Source: Streptomyces sp. NRRL S-1022 (GTDB lineage: Bacteria > Actinomycetota > Actinomycetes > Streptomycetales > Streptomycetaceae). Taken from it: a stretch of 64,000 nucleotides of DNA. Below the pieces are notes generated by a model. The model did not search any database, had not been told where the DNA came from, and saw only the letters and a list, made by a program, of their open reading frames with translations. The translations under genes and the position numbers were made by a program. Positions 8,799 to 17,011 of this stretch are shown here, piece after piece; the stretch's first letter is position 1, and each line of letters starts with the position of its first letter. The stretch covers positions 124,001 through 188,000 of the forward strand of contig NZ_JOIU01000005.1 of NCBI RefSeq assembly GCF_000720135.1, read 5' to 3'.

Positions 8799-9197
8799 AT
8801 GCCCACCGCTGCCATCACCTACAAGATCAAGCCCGGATTCGAGGAGGAGATCGCCGAGATCTTCTCCGCCGCCAACTTCAAACGGGCGGGCTCCCCGGTC
8901 ATCCGGGACGAGAGCGGCAAGGAGATCGGGCGCATCACGGCCACCTCGCTGTTCATCAAGGACGACCGGATGGTGCGGTTCATCACCTTCGAGGGAACCC
9001 TGGAGGACGTGGGCCGCCACATGGCCGGCCAGGAGGGCGTCCAGGAGGCCGAGCGCAAGCTCGCCCCGTACCTGGCCGAGCCGCGCGACACCTCCACCGT
9101 GGAGGGGTTCCTCACCTACTTCCGGAACAGCTCGATGCGGGTCCTGTCCCAGCTCTCGGTGGACAGCCTGCCGCCGGAGATCCTCGCCAAGCTCTGA
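8799..9197 (+). CDS. SchA/CurD-like domain protein
   Basis: 132 residues from the ATG at 8799 (GGAAGG upstream). The sequence (AAITYKIKPGFEEEIAEIF, then GRITATSLFIKDDRMVRFI and RHMAGQEGVQEAERKLAPYL) matches the SchA/CurD-like domain found in spore-pigment and pentangular polyketide clusters. The fold is of the ferredoxin-like ABM kind. Members are thought to assist cyclisation or tailoring of long aromatic polyketides, but their exact reaction is poorly defined. The gene starts 53 bp after the SDR stop, on the same strand and presumably on the same transcript. Its presence supports a long, multi-ring polyketide product. Confidence 0.75.
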   Translation: MPTAAITYKIKPGFEEEIAEIFSAANFKRAGSPVIRDESGKEIGRITATSLFIKDDRMVRFITFEGTLEDVGRHMAGQEGVQEAERKLAPYLAEPRDTSTVEGFLTYFRNSSMRVLSQLSVDSLPPEILAKL

Positions 9198-9272
9198 GTC
9201 CGTCCCGCCGCACGTCCGAACCGTCCCGTCCGCGGCCGGACCGCCGCGGACACGTCACCGGAAGGGTCGTAG

Positions 9273-10130
9273 ATGACCGGCCGACACATCGCCTTCATCG
9301 GGCTCGGCAGCATGGGCAGCGGAATGGCGCTCCGCCTGCTCGACTCCGGGTTCCGGGTCACCGTGTACAACCGGACCAGGGAACGGGCGCTGCCCGTCGC
9401 GGAGGCCGGCGCCGAGTTGGCCGACTCGGCGGCCCGGGCCGCGGCCGCCGCCGAGGTCCTCCTGCTCAGCGTCGCCGACGAGGACGCGGTCGAGGAGCTC
9501 CTCTTCCACCGGATCGCGTTGCGGCCGGGCGTTCTGGTCGTCAACACCTCGACCGTTTCACCGAAGTACGCCCGCGACGCGGGTGCGCGGGTGGAGAAGG
9601 CGGGCGCACGCTGGATCGACGCCTGCGTCATCGGCAACCCGGCGCAGGCACGCGAGGGCTCGATGCGTGTGCTCGCCTCCGGCGCCCCGGAGGACGTCGA
9701 GGCGGCCGACCCCGTGCTCAGGGCCCTGGGCAGCACCGTCGTCCCGCTGGGACCGGTCGGTCAGGCGCCCGCCATGAAACTGGCCTTCAACCTCCTGCTC
9801 GGGGCCCAGGTCGCCTCGCTGGCCGATGCCGTGCGGTACGGCGAGCGGGCCGGCCTGGACCGTGACCTGCTGCTGGCCGCGATCGGGGCGAGCGGGTTCA
9901 GTTCCAAGGTCATGTCGTTCCGTGCCGACCTGATGCGCAGTGGCCGGTTCCAGCCGGCGGCCTTCAAGGCCGGCCTGATGCACAAGGATCTGCGTCTGGT
10001 GGTCGAGGAGGCCCGGGACCTGGGCCTGGAGCTGACCGTGACCGAGACCGCGGCGGGCTACTTCGAGCGGGCTGTCGCCGAAGGGAAGGGCGACTTCGAC
10101 GCCGCGGTCGTCGGGGAGGCGCCGGCCTGA
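9273..10130 (+). CDS. 3-hydroxyisobutyrate dehydrogenase-family oxidoreductase
   Basis: 285 residues. The N-terminal Rossmann motif is FIGLGSMGSGMA (GxGxxG), followed by the conserved VNTSTVSP stretch and the catalytic-Lys region APAMKLAFNLLLG (about residue 170). The C-terminal helical domain contains AAFKAGLMHKDLRLV. The family oxidises or reduces beta-hydroxyacids, and imine reductases share the fold. In this position, third in the SARP-box A operon, it could shape a short-chain starter acid or reduce a ring ketone. No paralogue is in the window. An unusual tailoring role cannot be excluded. It ends convergently with the ACP/KAS III operon. Confidence 0.8.
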   Translation: MTGRHIAFIGLGSMGSGMALRLLDSGFRVTVYNRTRERALPVAEAGAELADSAARAAAAAEVLLLSVADEDAVEELLFHRIALRPGVLVVNTSTVSPKYARDAGARVEKAGARWIDACVIGNPAQAREGSMRVLASGAPEDVEAADPVLRALGSTVVPLGPVGQAPAMKLAFNLLLGAQVASLADAVRYGERAGLDRDLLLAAIGASGFSSKVMSFRADLMRSGRFQPAAFKAGLMHKDLRLVVEEARDLGLELTVTETAAGYFERAVAEGKGDFDAAVVGEAPA

Positions 10131-10203
10131 CCCGGCGGCCGGGGCCCGTGCCCGGTCCCGCCCACGCGCGGACGGCCGCGACACGGGCTCGACGCCCACC
10201 AAG

Positions 10204-10245
10204 GACTCGCCGGGCCCGGGATTGCGATCCCGGGCCCGGCGAGTC
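10204..10245. terminator. Bidirectional terminator between converging cluster operons
   Basis: A perfect 19-bp inverted repeat with arms 10204-10222 and 10227-10245 and a TGCG loop, between the stop codons of the dehydrogenase-like gene (+) and the ACP gene (-). It is the strongest hairpin seen in the cluster. Confidence 0.8.
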
Positions 10246-10261
10246 GGTCGTTCAGCCCCCT

Positions 10262-10519
10262 CTACCGGGCCTCGGCGAGCCGGCCCTCCACGTACTTCAG
10301 GACCGCGCCCAGGGTCTTGAGGTTGTCGATGTCCTCGTCCGGGATGGGGAATCCCAGGTCCTCCTCCAGCCGCGTGAACAGCTCGTAGACGGCCAGCGAG
10401 TCCAGCCCGAGGTCGGTGAACTCGACCTCCAGATTGGACTCGTCGAAGACGACGGCGTCGTCGACGCCCACGCAGGCGTCGACGTTCTTCTGGAAGTCCG
10501 CCGCAGTGTATGTCCGCAT
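10262..10519 (-). CDS. Acyl carrier protein paired with KAS III (starter ACP)
   Basis: 85 residues. The phosphopantetheine attachment Ser is in LGLDSLAVYEL (about residue 41). A run of acidic residues (IPDEDIDNLKTL) is typical of ACP helix III. It is the second ACP of the cluster; the other (29740-29997) follows KS-beta. It lies 111 bp downstream of the KAS III gene on the same strand. Clusters that prime with something other than acetate often carry a KAS III plus a dedicated ACP, so I infer it carries the starter chain. Confidence 0.85.
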   Translation of the reverse strand: MRTYTAADFQKNVDACVGVDDAVVFDESNLEVEFTDLGLDSLAVYELFTRLEEDLGFPIPDEDIDNLKTLGAVLKYVEGRLAEAR

Positions 10520-10630
10520 GGTCTCTCCTCATTCTCGTCATTCGCGTGATTCTCGTGATTCGCGCTACTTTGTGAGGCGCGTCCCGGTTCCCGCCGTGTA
10601 CGCCGGTGGGGCGTACGGCAGTTGCCGAGG

Positions 10631-11635
10631 TCACGGCATCAGGACGACCTGTCCCGCGTAGTTCAGGCCCGCGCCGAACCCGATGAGCAGCGCCGGCTGT
10701 CCGCTGTGCACCGTGCCCTCGGCCAGCAGCCGTTCCATCGCGAGCGGGATCGAGGCCGCCGACGTGTTGCCGCTGGCCGACACGTCCGTCGCCACCCGCA
10801 CCGAGTCCGCCAGGCCCAGGCGGTCGGCCATGACCTCGGTCATCCGCAGGTTCGCCTGGTGCGGGACGAAGGCGGCCAGCTCCTCGGGACGCACCCCCGC
10901 TGCGGCCATGGCGCGCCGTGCCGCGGGCACGATCCGGCCGACCGCCCAGCGGAAGACGCTGCGGCCGTCCATCCTCAGGTACGGCCGCGGCAGGTTCGGG
11001 TCGTCCCTGACCGAGCCCCAGTCGCTGTCCATCCGCAGGGCGTTCGCGTAGGAGCCGTCGGCCCCGCGCACCGCCGGTCCGATCCCGGGCTCGGCGGACG
11101 GGCCGACCACCACCGCGCCGGCCCCGTCCGCGAAGAGGAACGCGATGGCACGGTCGGTCGGGTCGACGATGTCGGTCATCCGCTCCGCGCCGATCACCAG
11201 GACGTGCCCGGCTCCCCCCGACGACACCAGGTCACCGGCGACCGCCAGCGCCTGGCAGAAGCCCGCGCAGGCCGAAGCGAGGTCGAAGGCGGCCGCGTTC
11301 CGTGCGCCCAGCGCGTCGGCCACGGCCACCGCGAGTGCCGGGGTCTGCACCAGGTTCGACATGCTCGCCACGATCACGCAGTCGATCCGCCCCGGTTCCA
11401 GGCCCGCGTGGGCCAGGGCCTTGGCACCGGCCGCCGCGGCCATCACCGGCAGCGTCTCGTCGGGCGACGCGAAGTGCCGGGTCACGATGCCGGAGCGCGT
11501 CTCGATCCACTCCTCGGTGGAGTCGATGCGCTCGCAGATCTCCGCGTTGGTCACCACCCGGCGGGGCCGGTAGGTGCCCAGGCCGAGGATGCGGCTGTGC
11601 CGGCGTTCGGTCGTGAGCAGGCGTGCGGTCATCAT
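10631..11635 (-). CDS. 3-oxoacyl-ACP synthase III (KAS III) for starter-unit priming
   Basis: 334 residues. The full Cys-His-Asn triad is visible: ASACAGFCQA (Cys), VPHQANLRM (His) and SASGNTSAA (Asn). The N-terminus (ILGLGTYRPRRVVTNAEI, TEEWIETRSGI) is FabH-like. An intact triad means it should condense an acyl-CoA with malonyl-ACP. In type II PKS clusters such enzymes set a non-acetate starter. The ATG at 11635 overlaps the stop of the upstream sugar 4-ketoreductase gene (ATGA), so the two are coupled; an ACP gene follows. The acyl group used cannot be read from the sequence. Confidence 0.9.
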   Translation of the reverse strand: MMTARLLTTERRHSRILGLGTYRPRRVVTNAEICERIDSTEEWIETRSGIVTRHFASPDETLPVMAAAAGAKALAHAGLEPGRIDCVIVASMSNLVQTPALAVAVADALGARNAAAFDLASACAGFCQALAVAGDLVSSGGAGHVLVIGAERMTDIVDPTDRAIAFLFADGAGAVVVGPSAEPGIGPAVRGADGSYANALRMDSDWGSVRDDPNLPRPYLRMDGRSVFRWAVGRIVPAARRAMAAAGVRPEELAAFVPHQANLRMTEVMADRLGLADSVRVATDVSASGNTSAASIPLAMERLLAEGTVHSGQPALLIGFGAGLNYAGQVVLMP

Positions 11636-12405
11636 CGGGTCCCTTCGGCGGCGGCCGGAGCCGCCGGCTGCGTCGCGCTCAGATAGCGGTCGATGACCGT
11701 GCGGTAGTAGTCCGCCCGGCCGATGCGCTCGGCCACCTCCGGCACCAGGTGTGCGAGCCGGTCGACCGAGACGGTGTACGCGCCGGCGACCTGGCGGTAG
11801 GTCTTGCGCGCCACGGTGCCCAGCGACCGTTCGATGTGCCCGACGATGTCCTCGACCGGTACCGCCGTACCGGAGGCCACGTTGACCACCCGCGGCGGTT
11901 CGGGGACCGTCATCAGCGCGTCGAAGACCGACACGGCGTCGTCGATGTCGAGCAGGTCGCGGTAGGCGCCGCGGTGCACCTGGAGGCAGCCGCCGCGGAT
12001 CTGTTCGGTCAGCCCCGGGAGCAACTGGTGTGCCCGTTGCCCCGGGCCGGCCAGGTGGGTCACCCGGAAGACGAGGTGGTCGGCCCGGGAGGCCGCCAGC
12101 ACCGCTTCCAGGGCCAGTTTGTGACGCGCGTACGCCGAGCTGGGGAAGACCGGTTCGTCCTCCCGGCCCCTGCCGTCCGGCGCGCCGTACATCCCCGCCG
12201 AACACGTCGAGAGGTACACCAGTCGCCGCCCGTCGGCCGTGCAGCGCCGGATCACCGTGTAGAGCAGTTCCGCCTCCCGGGCGAACTGCTCCTCGGCCAC
12301 CGACCCGGCACTCGACACGCCGGCGGCGAAGACCACGGTGCCGGGATGCCGGTGGGCCAACGGGCGCAGGTGGCGTGCGATGAAGCCGTCTCCGACGATC
12401 TCCAT
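11632..12405 (-). CDS. NDP-hexose 4-ketoreductase-like protein (extended SDR, epimerase family)
   Basis: 257 residues. It begins MEIVGDGFIARHL, a shortened Rossmann motif typical of the UrdR/LanR-type 4-ketoreductases of 2,6-dideoxysugar pathways. It has the Tyr/Lys pair in SSAYARHKLALE and a C-terminal substrate domain. It would reduce a TDP-4-keto-6-deoxy sugar to the final TDP-deoxyhexose. The other sugar genes are 11-15 kb away in the PKS operon. It leads the operon with KAS III and ACP, behind SARP box B. UrdR-type assignment rests on remembered family features. Another epimerase-like function is possible. Confidence 0.65.
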   Translation of the reverse strand: MEIVGDGFIARHLRPLAHRHPGTVVFAAGVSSAGSVAEEQFAREAELLYTVIRRCTADGRRLVYLSTCSAGMYGAPDGRGREDEPVFPSSAYARHKLALEAVLAASRADHLVFRVTHLAGPGQRAHQLLPGLTEQIRGGCLQVHRGAYRDLLDIDDAVSVFDALMTVPEPPRVVNVASGTAVPVEDIVGHIERSLGTVARKTYRQVAGAYTVSVDRLAHLVPEVAERIGRADYYRTVIDRYLSATQPAAPAAAEGTR

Positions 12406-12463
12406 GCGGTTGCGGTCCTTTCTAGAGACTGCCGGCCCTGCCTCCTTGAGCCTGGTGCAGCGC

Positions 12464-12492
12464 TCTGGCAGGTCGCTGGACCCCGGCTGGCA
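12464..12492 (-). promoter_or_regulatory. SARP-type direct-repeat box B (three repeats)
   Basis: On the minus strand TGCCAGC, GTCCAGC and TGCCAGA lie at 12486-12492, 12475-12481 and 12464-12470, each 11 bp apart. The box points toward the 4-ketoreductase gene, 59 bp from its start at 12405. Confidence 0.75.
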
Positions 12493-12541
12493 CCGCCGCC
12501 GTCACCCCGGCACCCCGGCCCGCTCCGTGCGCGGACACCGC

Positions 12542-12559
12542 GTCCATAGGACGTCCAGC
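12542..12559 (+). promoter_or_regulatory. SARP-type direct-repeat box J
   Basis: GTCCATA (12542-12548) and GTCCAGC (12553-12559) with GGAC between, an 11-bp period. It reads toward the SCP2-domain gene at 12619, 60 bp away, and is divergent from box B in the same intergenic region. Confidence 0.75.
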
Positions 12560-12618
12560 GGGAGGTGCGAGGGTACGGCTCGAACCGGGGACGTCCGGGG
12601 CATCGTGAGATCGGAGCA

Positions 12619-13050
12619 ATGATGGAAGCACGCGTGAAGAACATCGCCGAACTCCGTGGGCTGGTCGGAGGCGGCACGGCCGAGGAGGCGGAGGCGAAGG
12701 CGGTGGCGTTCTGCGGGGGCCCCGCGGAGGCCCTGGACACGCTCTTCGCCCTGTACGAGGGGGCCTTCGTACCGGAGAACGCGTCCGGCGCCCAGGGTGA
12801 GTTCCAGTTCGACGTCACGACGGCCGCGGGGACGCTGGAGTACACCGTCGCCGTGGGCGACGGCACCTGCCGGGCCCGCCGGGGGGCGGCCGGGTCCGCC
12901 ACGGCCGTGACGACCGTCGGGCTCGGGGATCTGCTGCTGCTGTCCGTCGGCGAGACCACCGGCTTCCACCTCAGCGCCGAGAAACGCCTCGTCACCGAGG
13001 GGAACCTGGGCGCGGCGATAGGTTTCAAGGACTGGTTCAAGCTCGGCTGA
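12619..13050 (+). CDS. SCP2 sterol-carrier-like domain protein
   Basis: 143 residues (two adjacent ATGs at 12619 and 12622; either could be used). The N-terminal half is helical with an odd Ala/Glu-rich segment; the C-terminal half (VGLGDLLLLSVGE, then FHLSAEKRLVTEGNLGAAI) is the SCP2 helix-strand pattern, which in other proteins binds lipids or acyl-CoA in a hydrophobic tunnel. It is monocistronic, has its own SARP box (J), and faces a convergent glycosyltransferase gene across a strong hairpin. A role in holding a greasy polyketide intermediate, or as part of self-protection, is inference. The domain call itself is fairly secure. Confidence 0.65.
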   Translation: MMEARVKNIAELRGLVGGGTAEEAEAKAVAFCGGPAEALDTLFALYEGAFVPENASGAQGEFQFDVTTAAGTLEYTVAVGDGTCRARRGAAGSATAVTTVGLGDLLLLSVGETTGFHLSAEKRLVTEGNLGAAIGFKDWFKLG

Positions 13051-13060
13051 GACCGCGACC

Positions 13061-13091
13061 GGGACGAGAGGCCCGCACAGCCTCTCGTCCC
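13061..13091. terminator. Bidirectional terminator between SCP2 and glycosyltransferase genes
   Basis: Perfect 12-bp inverted repeat, arms 13061-13072 (GGGACGAGAGGC) and 13080-13091, loop of 7 nt, between convergent stop codons. Confidence 0.75.
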
Positions 13092-13117
13092 GTCCGCGGC
13101 GCGGCGCCGCCCGGCCT

Positions 13118-14284
13118 TCAGGCAGTGGCGGCCACGCGCTCCAGAACGGCGACGGTGTCACCGGGCGACGGCATCGCCCGCACCTCGTCGCGCAGCGCCC
13201 GCGCGCTCCGCGCGTGGGCGGGGTCGTCGAGGAGTCCGAGCACCGCCTTGCGGATCTCGTGGACGCCGTTCTGCTTCTCCGCGCTGTCCATGGTGATCCC
13301 CGCACCCGCGGCGGCCAGCCGGTCGCCGTACTCGAACTGGTCGAGGAACTGGGGAACGACCAGCTGCGGCAGGCCGAACGCGGTCGCCGTCAGGGAGCTG
13401 CCGGCCCCGCCGTGGTGGACCACCACGTCACACCGGTCCAGGAACACGTTCAGCGGCAGGGACTCCACGACCCGCACCCCCCGCGGAACCGTGCCCAGCG
13501 ACGCGCGGTCCGCGGCGGCCAGCGCCACGACCACCTCCAGGCCGTCGATCCCGGACACGGCCTCGATGATCCGGCGCAGCAGCGGAACACCGTTGAGTAC
13601 GAGCGTCTGGGTGCCCAGCGAGACGCAGACCCGCCGCACACCGGTGCGTTCCAGGGCCCAGTCCGGTACGGCCCCCGTACCGTTGTAGGGGACGTACCGC
13701 ATGGGCCGCCGCGCCGCGGCGTCCGGCTGCCCGAACGAGGGCGGGCAGGTGTCGAGGGTCAGCACGGGCTCCGGCGCGCCCTCCTTCAGCCCCAGCCGCT
13801 CCACGACCGGGATCAGCGCCTCGGCCGCGCTCCGCTCGAACCGCGCCGCCCGCCCGGTCAGGCCGATCCCGTGGCGGACCCACGGGATGTCCAGCACTCC
13901 GCCCAGCAGGCGCCCGCAGAACTCGAACGGCTCGGACACGATCAGGTCGGGAGCCCAGGCCCGGCAGAAGTCCAGGTACTCGTCCACCGTGCGGTGAGCC
14001 TGGTGGGCCCAGGTCCGCGCCGCACTCGCGTACAACGGGTCGACCACACGTCCCCACGCCTCGATCGGGGTCGCGCCGTCCGGCAGCATGTTCCGCAGCA
14101 GGAGCAGCTGTTCGAAGGCTTCCCCGATCGGCTGCCCGCACAGTCCCGCTCCGCGGACTGCCGGCATCAGATTGGGCTGGCCGCCGACCACGACCTCGTG
14201 CCCGGCGCCACGGAGCGCCCAGGCGAGCGGCACCATGGGGGTGACGTGCCCGGGGGCCGATATCGACGTCATCAGGACTCTCAT
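13118..14284 (-). CDS. GT1-family glycosyltransferase 1
   Basis: 388 residues. It opens RVLMTSISAPGHVTPMVPLA, the acceptor-domain start of antibiotic GT-B enzymes, and ends with the donor-binding stretch HHGGAGSSLTATAFGLPQL, then the D-Q pair FLDQFEYGDRL. The family transfers TDP-deoxysugars to aromatic or macrolide aglycones. It is the last gene of a three-gene minus operon (flavin monooxygenase, FkbM methyltransferase, this gene). A second GT lies at 18426-19730, so two sugars, or one enzyme working twice, are plausible. No separate activator protein of the DesVIII type is visible. Confidence 0.9.
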   Translation of the reverse strand: MRVLMTSISAPGHVTPMVPLAWALRGAGHEVVVGGQPNLMPAVRGAGLCGQPIGEAFEQLLLLRNMLPDGATPIEAWGRVVDPLYASAARTWAHQAHRTVDEYLDFCRAWAPDLIVSEPFEFCGRLLGGVLDIPWVRHGIGLTGRAARFERSAAEALIPVVERLGLKEGAPEPVLTLDTCPPSFGQPDAAARRPMRYVPYNGTGAVPDWALERTGVRRVCVSLGTQTLVLNGVPLLRRIIEAVSGIDGLEVVVALAAADRASLGTVPRGVRVVESLPLNVFLDRCDVVVHHGGAGSSLTATAFGLPQLVVPQFLDQFEYGDRLAAAGAGITMDSAEKQNGVHEIRKAVLGLLDDPAHARSARALRDEVRAMPSPGDTVAVLERVAATA

Positions 14285-14334
14285 GGGACCTCCCCATTCC
14301 TCGGCCGGCGAACCCGCAGGCCTCCCCCGGCTGT

Positions 14335-15132
14335 TCAGCGGTCCCTGGCGGCGAGCAGCATATGGACGTTGGTTCCCGCGAGCAGCCGTTCCTGGCCGAC
14401 CTCCACCTCGAATCCGCGCTCGGACAGGTGCCGGGTGACGGAATCCAGCCGGCCGTCCGTGTCGTGGACCTCGGCCACCACCCGGCGGACCCGGGACCAG
14501 CCTGCCTCGCCCACGCCGTCCAGGACGTCCTGTTCGGCCCGCTCCACGTCGATCTTCAGCAGGGCGAGCTCGTCCACGCCGTACTCGTCGAGGGCCGCCG
14601 CCACCGTGGTGACCGCGACCGGGTAGCTGTGGCCCCGGTGCATGTCCGCCAGGAACACGTCGGCGGCCTCCGCTCCGATGCCGCTGTTGACCAGGTAGAC
14701 CGTGCTGTTGCGGCGGTCCTCGTCGCTGTCCGGGTAAAGGCTGCTCTGCGCGGGCGACTTGGGGTAGTAGGTCAGTTCCGCCGTCCCCGGCTCCGCTCCG
14801 ACGGCGGCCCGGACCGCGGTGATGTCGGCCCGCAGACGGGCCGCGTTCACCTGGAGGCAGGCGTAGCAGGCCTCGGCGGGTTCGAAGGAGTACACCCGCA
14901 GGCCGGGTACGAGGTCGGTGAACAAGCAGGCGGCGAACCCGATGTTCGCCCCCACGTCGAAGACGACGTCACCGGCCGACAGGCCGTCCACCGCCCGGGC
15001 GTAGACGTCGTTCCCCACGACGTCCTGCCACAGCGCGAGTCCCTGGTTGGCTTCCGGGCTCAGGACCTTCCGGCCGCCGGGAAGCGTGATCTCGTAGGTC
15101 TCGTGGGCCGGCGCTTCCCCTGGTCCAGTCAT
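14335..15132 (-). CDS. FkbM-family SAM-dependent methyltransferase
   Basis: 265 residues from the ATG at 15132 (GGAGGG upstream). The SAM site is FDVGANIGFAACLF, with the acidic ribose ligand in VYSFEPAE and the FkbM-type motif LALLKIDVERAEQDVLDG. FkbM enzymes O-methylate sugars or polyketide hydroxyls. Placed between a flavin hydroxylase and a glycosyltransferase, it could methylate a deoxysugar hydroxyl or a newly made hydroxyl on the aglycone. It starts 121 bp after the flavin monooxygenase gene. Confidence 0.85.
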   Translation of the reverse strand: MTGPGEAPAHETYEITLPGGRKVLSPEANQGLALWQDVVGNDVYARAVDGLSAGDVVFDVGANIGFAACLFTDLVPGLRVYSFEPAEACYACLQVNAARLRADITAVRAAVGAEPGTAELTYYPKSPAQSSLYPDSDEDRRNSTVYLVNSGIGAEAADVFLADMHRGHSYPVAVTTVAAALDEYGVDELALLKIDVERAEQDVLDGVGEAGWSRVRRVVAEVHDTDGRLDSVTRHLSERGFEVEVGQERLLAGTNVHMLLAARDR

Positions 15133-15253
15133 GCCCTGTCCCTCCTGCTTTCTCTCGGTGAGTCCCGGGGACCGTGCGCCCCGGCGACGACGGGCCGGGA
15201 GCACGCCGTCGATGAGCTGCGAGCACGTCGCCGGCGGGCTGCCGGAACGCCGT

Positions 15254-16744
15254 TCAGCCGCCGAGGACCCGGGCCAGGTGGCCGAGCGCGTCCTCGTCCC
15301 GGCCGGATGCGCCGCGGTACCCGACGTAGCCGTCCGGCCGGATCAGCAGCACCTCGCCCGGGGGCGGCGTGTGGTAGCCGGCCGTCTCGTGGGCGCCCGC
15401 GGCAAGCCGCGTGGCACGGACGCCGGGGAGGGCACCGGGCGTGGCGGCCGTCCCGACGAGCACCCACTGTCCGTGGCGCAGCTCGTCGTAGAGGGTGGTC
15501 GCGGTCCCGTCCGCGCCGAGCAGCGCGACCTGCGGGGCGCGGTCACCGGCCGCCGGGCCCGGGTGCTGCGCGGACTGCCGGCTGAGCGGACTGCTCCGGT
15601 AGTCCACGGCCTTCTCGCCGCGGGCCCGCTGCTGCTTGCCGACCCCGGCGGCGACGGCCTCGGCCGTCGGGGGTGTGCCGACACCGCCCCAGAACGACCG
15701 CCGGGTGCGCGCCAACAGGTCATGGGCGACCGGCATGCGCTCCGCCTCGTAGGTGTCCAGCAGCCGGTCGGGGGCGCCCGCGAGGACGGCCGCCAGCTTC
15801 CAGCCGAGGTTGAAGGCGTCCTGGATACCGGTGTTCATGCCCTGGGCGGTGACCGGCATGACGGTGCGCGCGGCGTCGCCCACCAGGAAGCAGCGGCCCT
15901 CGCGGAACCGGGCGGCGACACTGTTGTGCAGCCGGACCCGCCAGTTGTACAGAGGCGACTCCAGCCGTACGTCCGCCGCGCCGGAAAGCTTGCGGACGTA
16001 CGCCTCCACCTCCTCCACGGAGGGGGCGAGCCGGTTGTCCGGATCCGGGTCGGCGACCGCGGCGAACAGCCGGCGCCGCCCGTCGGGCAGCGGCAGGTTC
16101 CCCAGGAAACCGTCCCCCGTCAGGTACAGGTGCGCCTCGCCCGGGCCGCCGGACGGCAACCCGTGCGCGAAGGCGTCCACCTGGACGAGCTGCGTCCCGT
16201 CGAAGCGGGTCGACTGCCACGGGATGCCGAGCGCGTCGCGCACCACGCCGTGCGAGCCTTCCGCCGAGATCACCCAGCCCGCCCGGACCGTCTCCCGGGC
16301 CGCGTCACCGCGCTCCAGGGTGAGCGAGACGCCGTCGGCGTCCTGCGCCACGGCGACGGCGCGCACCCCCCGCTCGATCCCGCCGCCCAGTTCCCGCAGC
16401 CGCTCGGTCAGCGCACGCTCGGTCTCCTGCTGGCCGATGAGCAGCGGCAGCGGGTACGGCCCCTCCTCCTCGCGCAGGTCGACGGCCAACTCCGGCCCGC
16501 CGAAGGGGTGGTAGACCCGGCGCCGGTACTCCACCGCACGCGCCCGGAACTCCGCCACCGGCAGACCCATCAGGTCGAAGGTCTCCAGTGTGCGCTGCCA
16601 GACGGTGCAGCCACGCGTGCCCGGGCGCGGCTGTTCCCGGCGGTCCACGAGACGGAAGTCCACCCGGCGGCGGGCGAGTTCGACCGCCAAGGCCAAGCCC
16701 ACGGGCCCCGCGCCCACCACCACGACCTCGGTTTCCGATGCCAT
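15254..16744 (-). CDS. FAD-dependent aromatic hydroxylase 1 (PHBH-type polyketide monooxygenase)
   Basis: 496 residues. FAD site VVVGAGPVGLALAVELARR (residues about 8-26), the DG-like region near QLVQVDAFAHG, and the second FAD motif GDAARTVMPVTAQGMNTGIQD (split here: GDAARTVMP, then GMNTGIQDAFNLGWKL). The last 100 residues form the thioredoxin-like C-domain of OxyS/PgaE/RdmE-type enzymes. The family hydroxylates or epoxidises polycyclic aromatic polyketides, and some members do Baeyer-Villiger cleavage. It heads the operon with the FkbM methyltransferase and GT 1. SARP box F lies 214 bp upstream. Its partner is FAD hydroxylase 2 (21744-23369). Confidence 0.9.
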   Translation of the reverse strand: MASETEVVVVGAGPVGLALAVELARRRVDFRLVDRREQPRPGTRGCTVWQRTLETFDLMGLPVAEFRARAVEYRRRVYHPFGGPELAVDLREEEGPYPLPLLIGQQETERALTERLRELGGGIERGVRAVAVAQDADGVSLTLERGDAARETVRAGWVISAEGSHGVVRDALGIPWQSTRFDGTQLVQVDAFAHGLPSGGPGEAHLYLTGDGFLGNLPLPDGRRRLFAAVADPDPDNRLAPSVEEVEAYVRKLSGAADVRLESPLYNWRVRLHNSVAARFREGRCFLVGDAARTVMPVTAQGMNTGIQDAFNLGWKLAAVLAGAPDRLLDTYEAERMPVAHDLLARTRRSFWGGVGTPPTAEAVAAGVGKQQRARGEKAVDYRSSPLSRQSAQHPGPAAGDRAPQVALLGADGTATTLYDELRHGQWVLVGTAATPGALPGVRATRLAAGAHETAGYHTPPPGEVLLIRPDGYVGYRGASGRDEDALGHLARVLGG

Positions 16745-16957
16745 GACCTCTGCTTTCCGCTCGTTCGAATGGCCGTCACATCAGCGCCACGCGCACGGTG
16801 TTGGCGTCCCAGGGGTTGCTTCGCACGCTGTGGACAGTCGTCCTCGACTTCACCTACGGTGGGCCCCGACCGGCTTCCCACGGCCCCGTCGAGTCCCTCC
16901 TGATCAGCCCCTCCACGGGCGCAGAACCCCGGAACCGCCCCCAGCTTCACCGTGTGC

Positions 16958-16986
16958 GCTGGACGCACGGTGGACGCCCGATGGCA
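16958..16986 (-). promoter_or_regulatory. SARP-type direct-repeat box F (divergent region)
   Basis: GCTGGAC (16958-16964), GGTGGAC (16969-16975) and GATGGCA (16980-16986) repeat every 11 bp on the plus strand, that is GTCCAGC-like on the minus strand. By orientation it serves the flavin hydroxylase operon (start 16744, 214 bp away). It is only 25 bp from the divergent amidohydrolase start at 17012. Confidence 0.55.
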
Positions 16987-17011
16987 GCACCGGACACCCA
17001 GGAGGAGCCCC

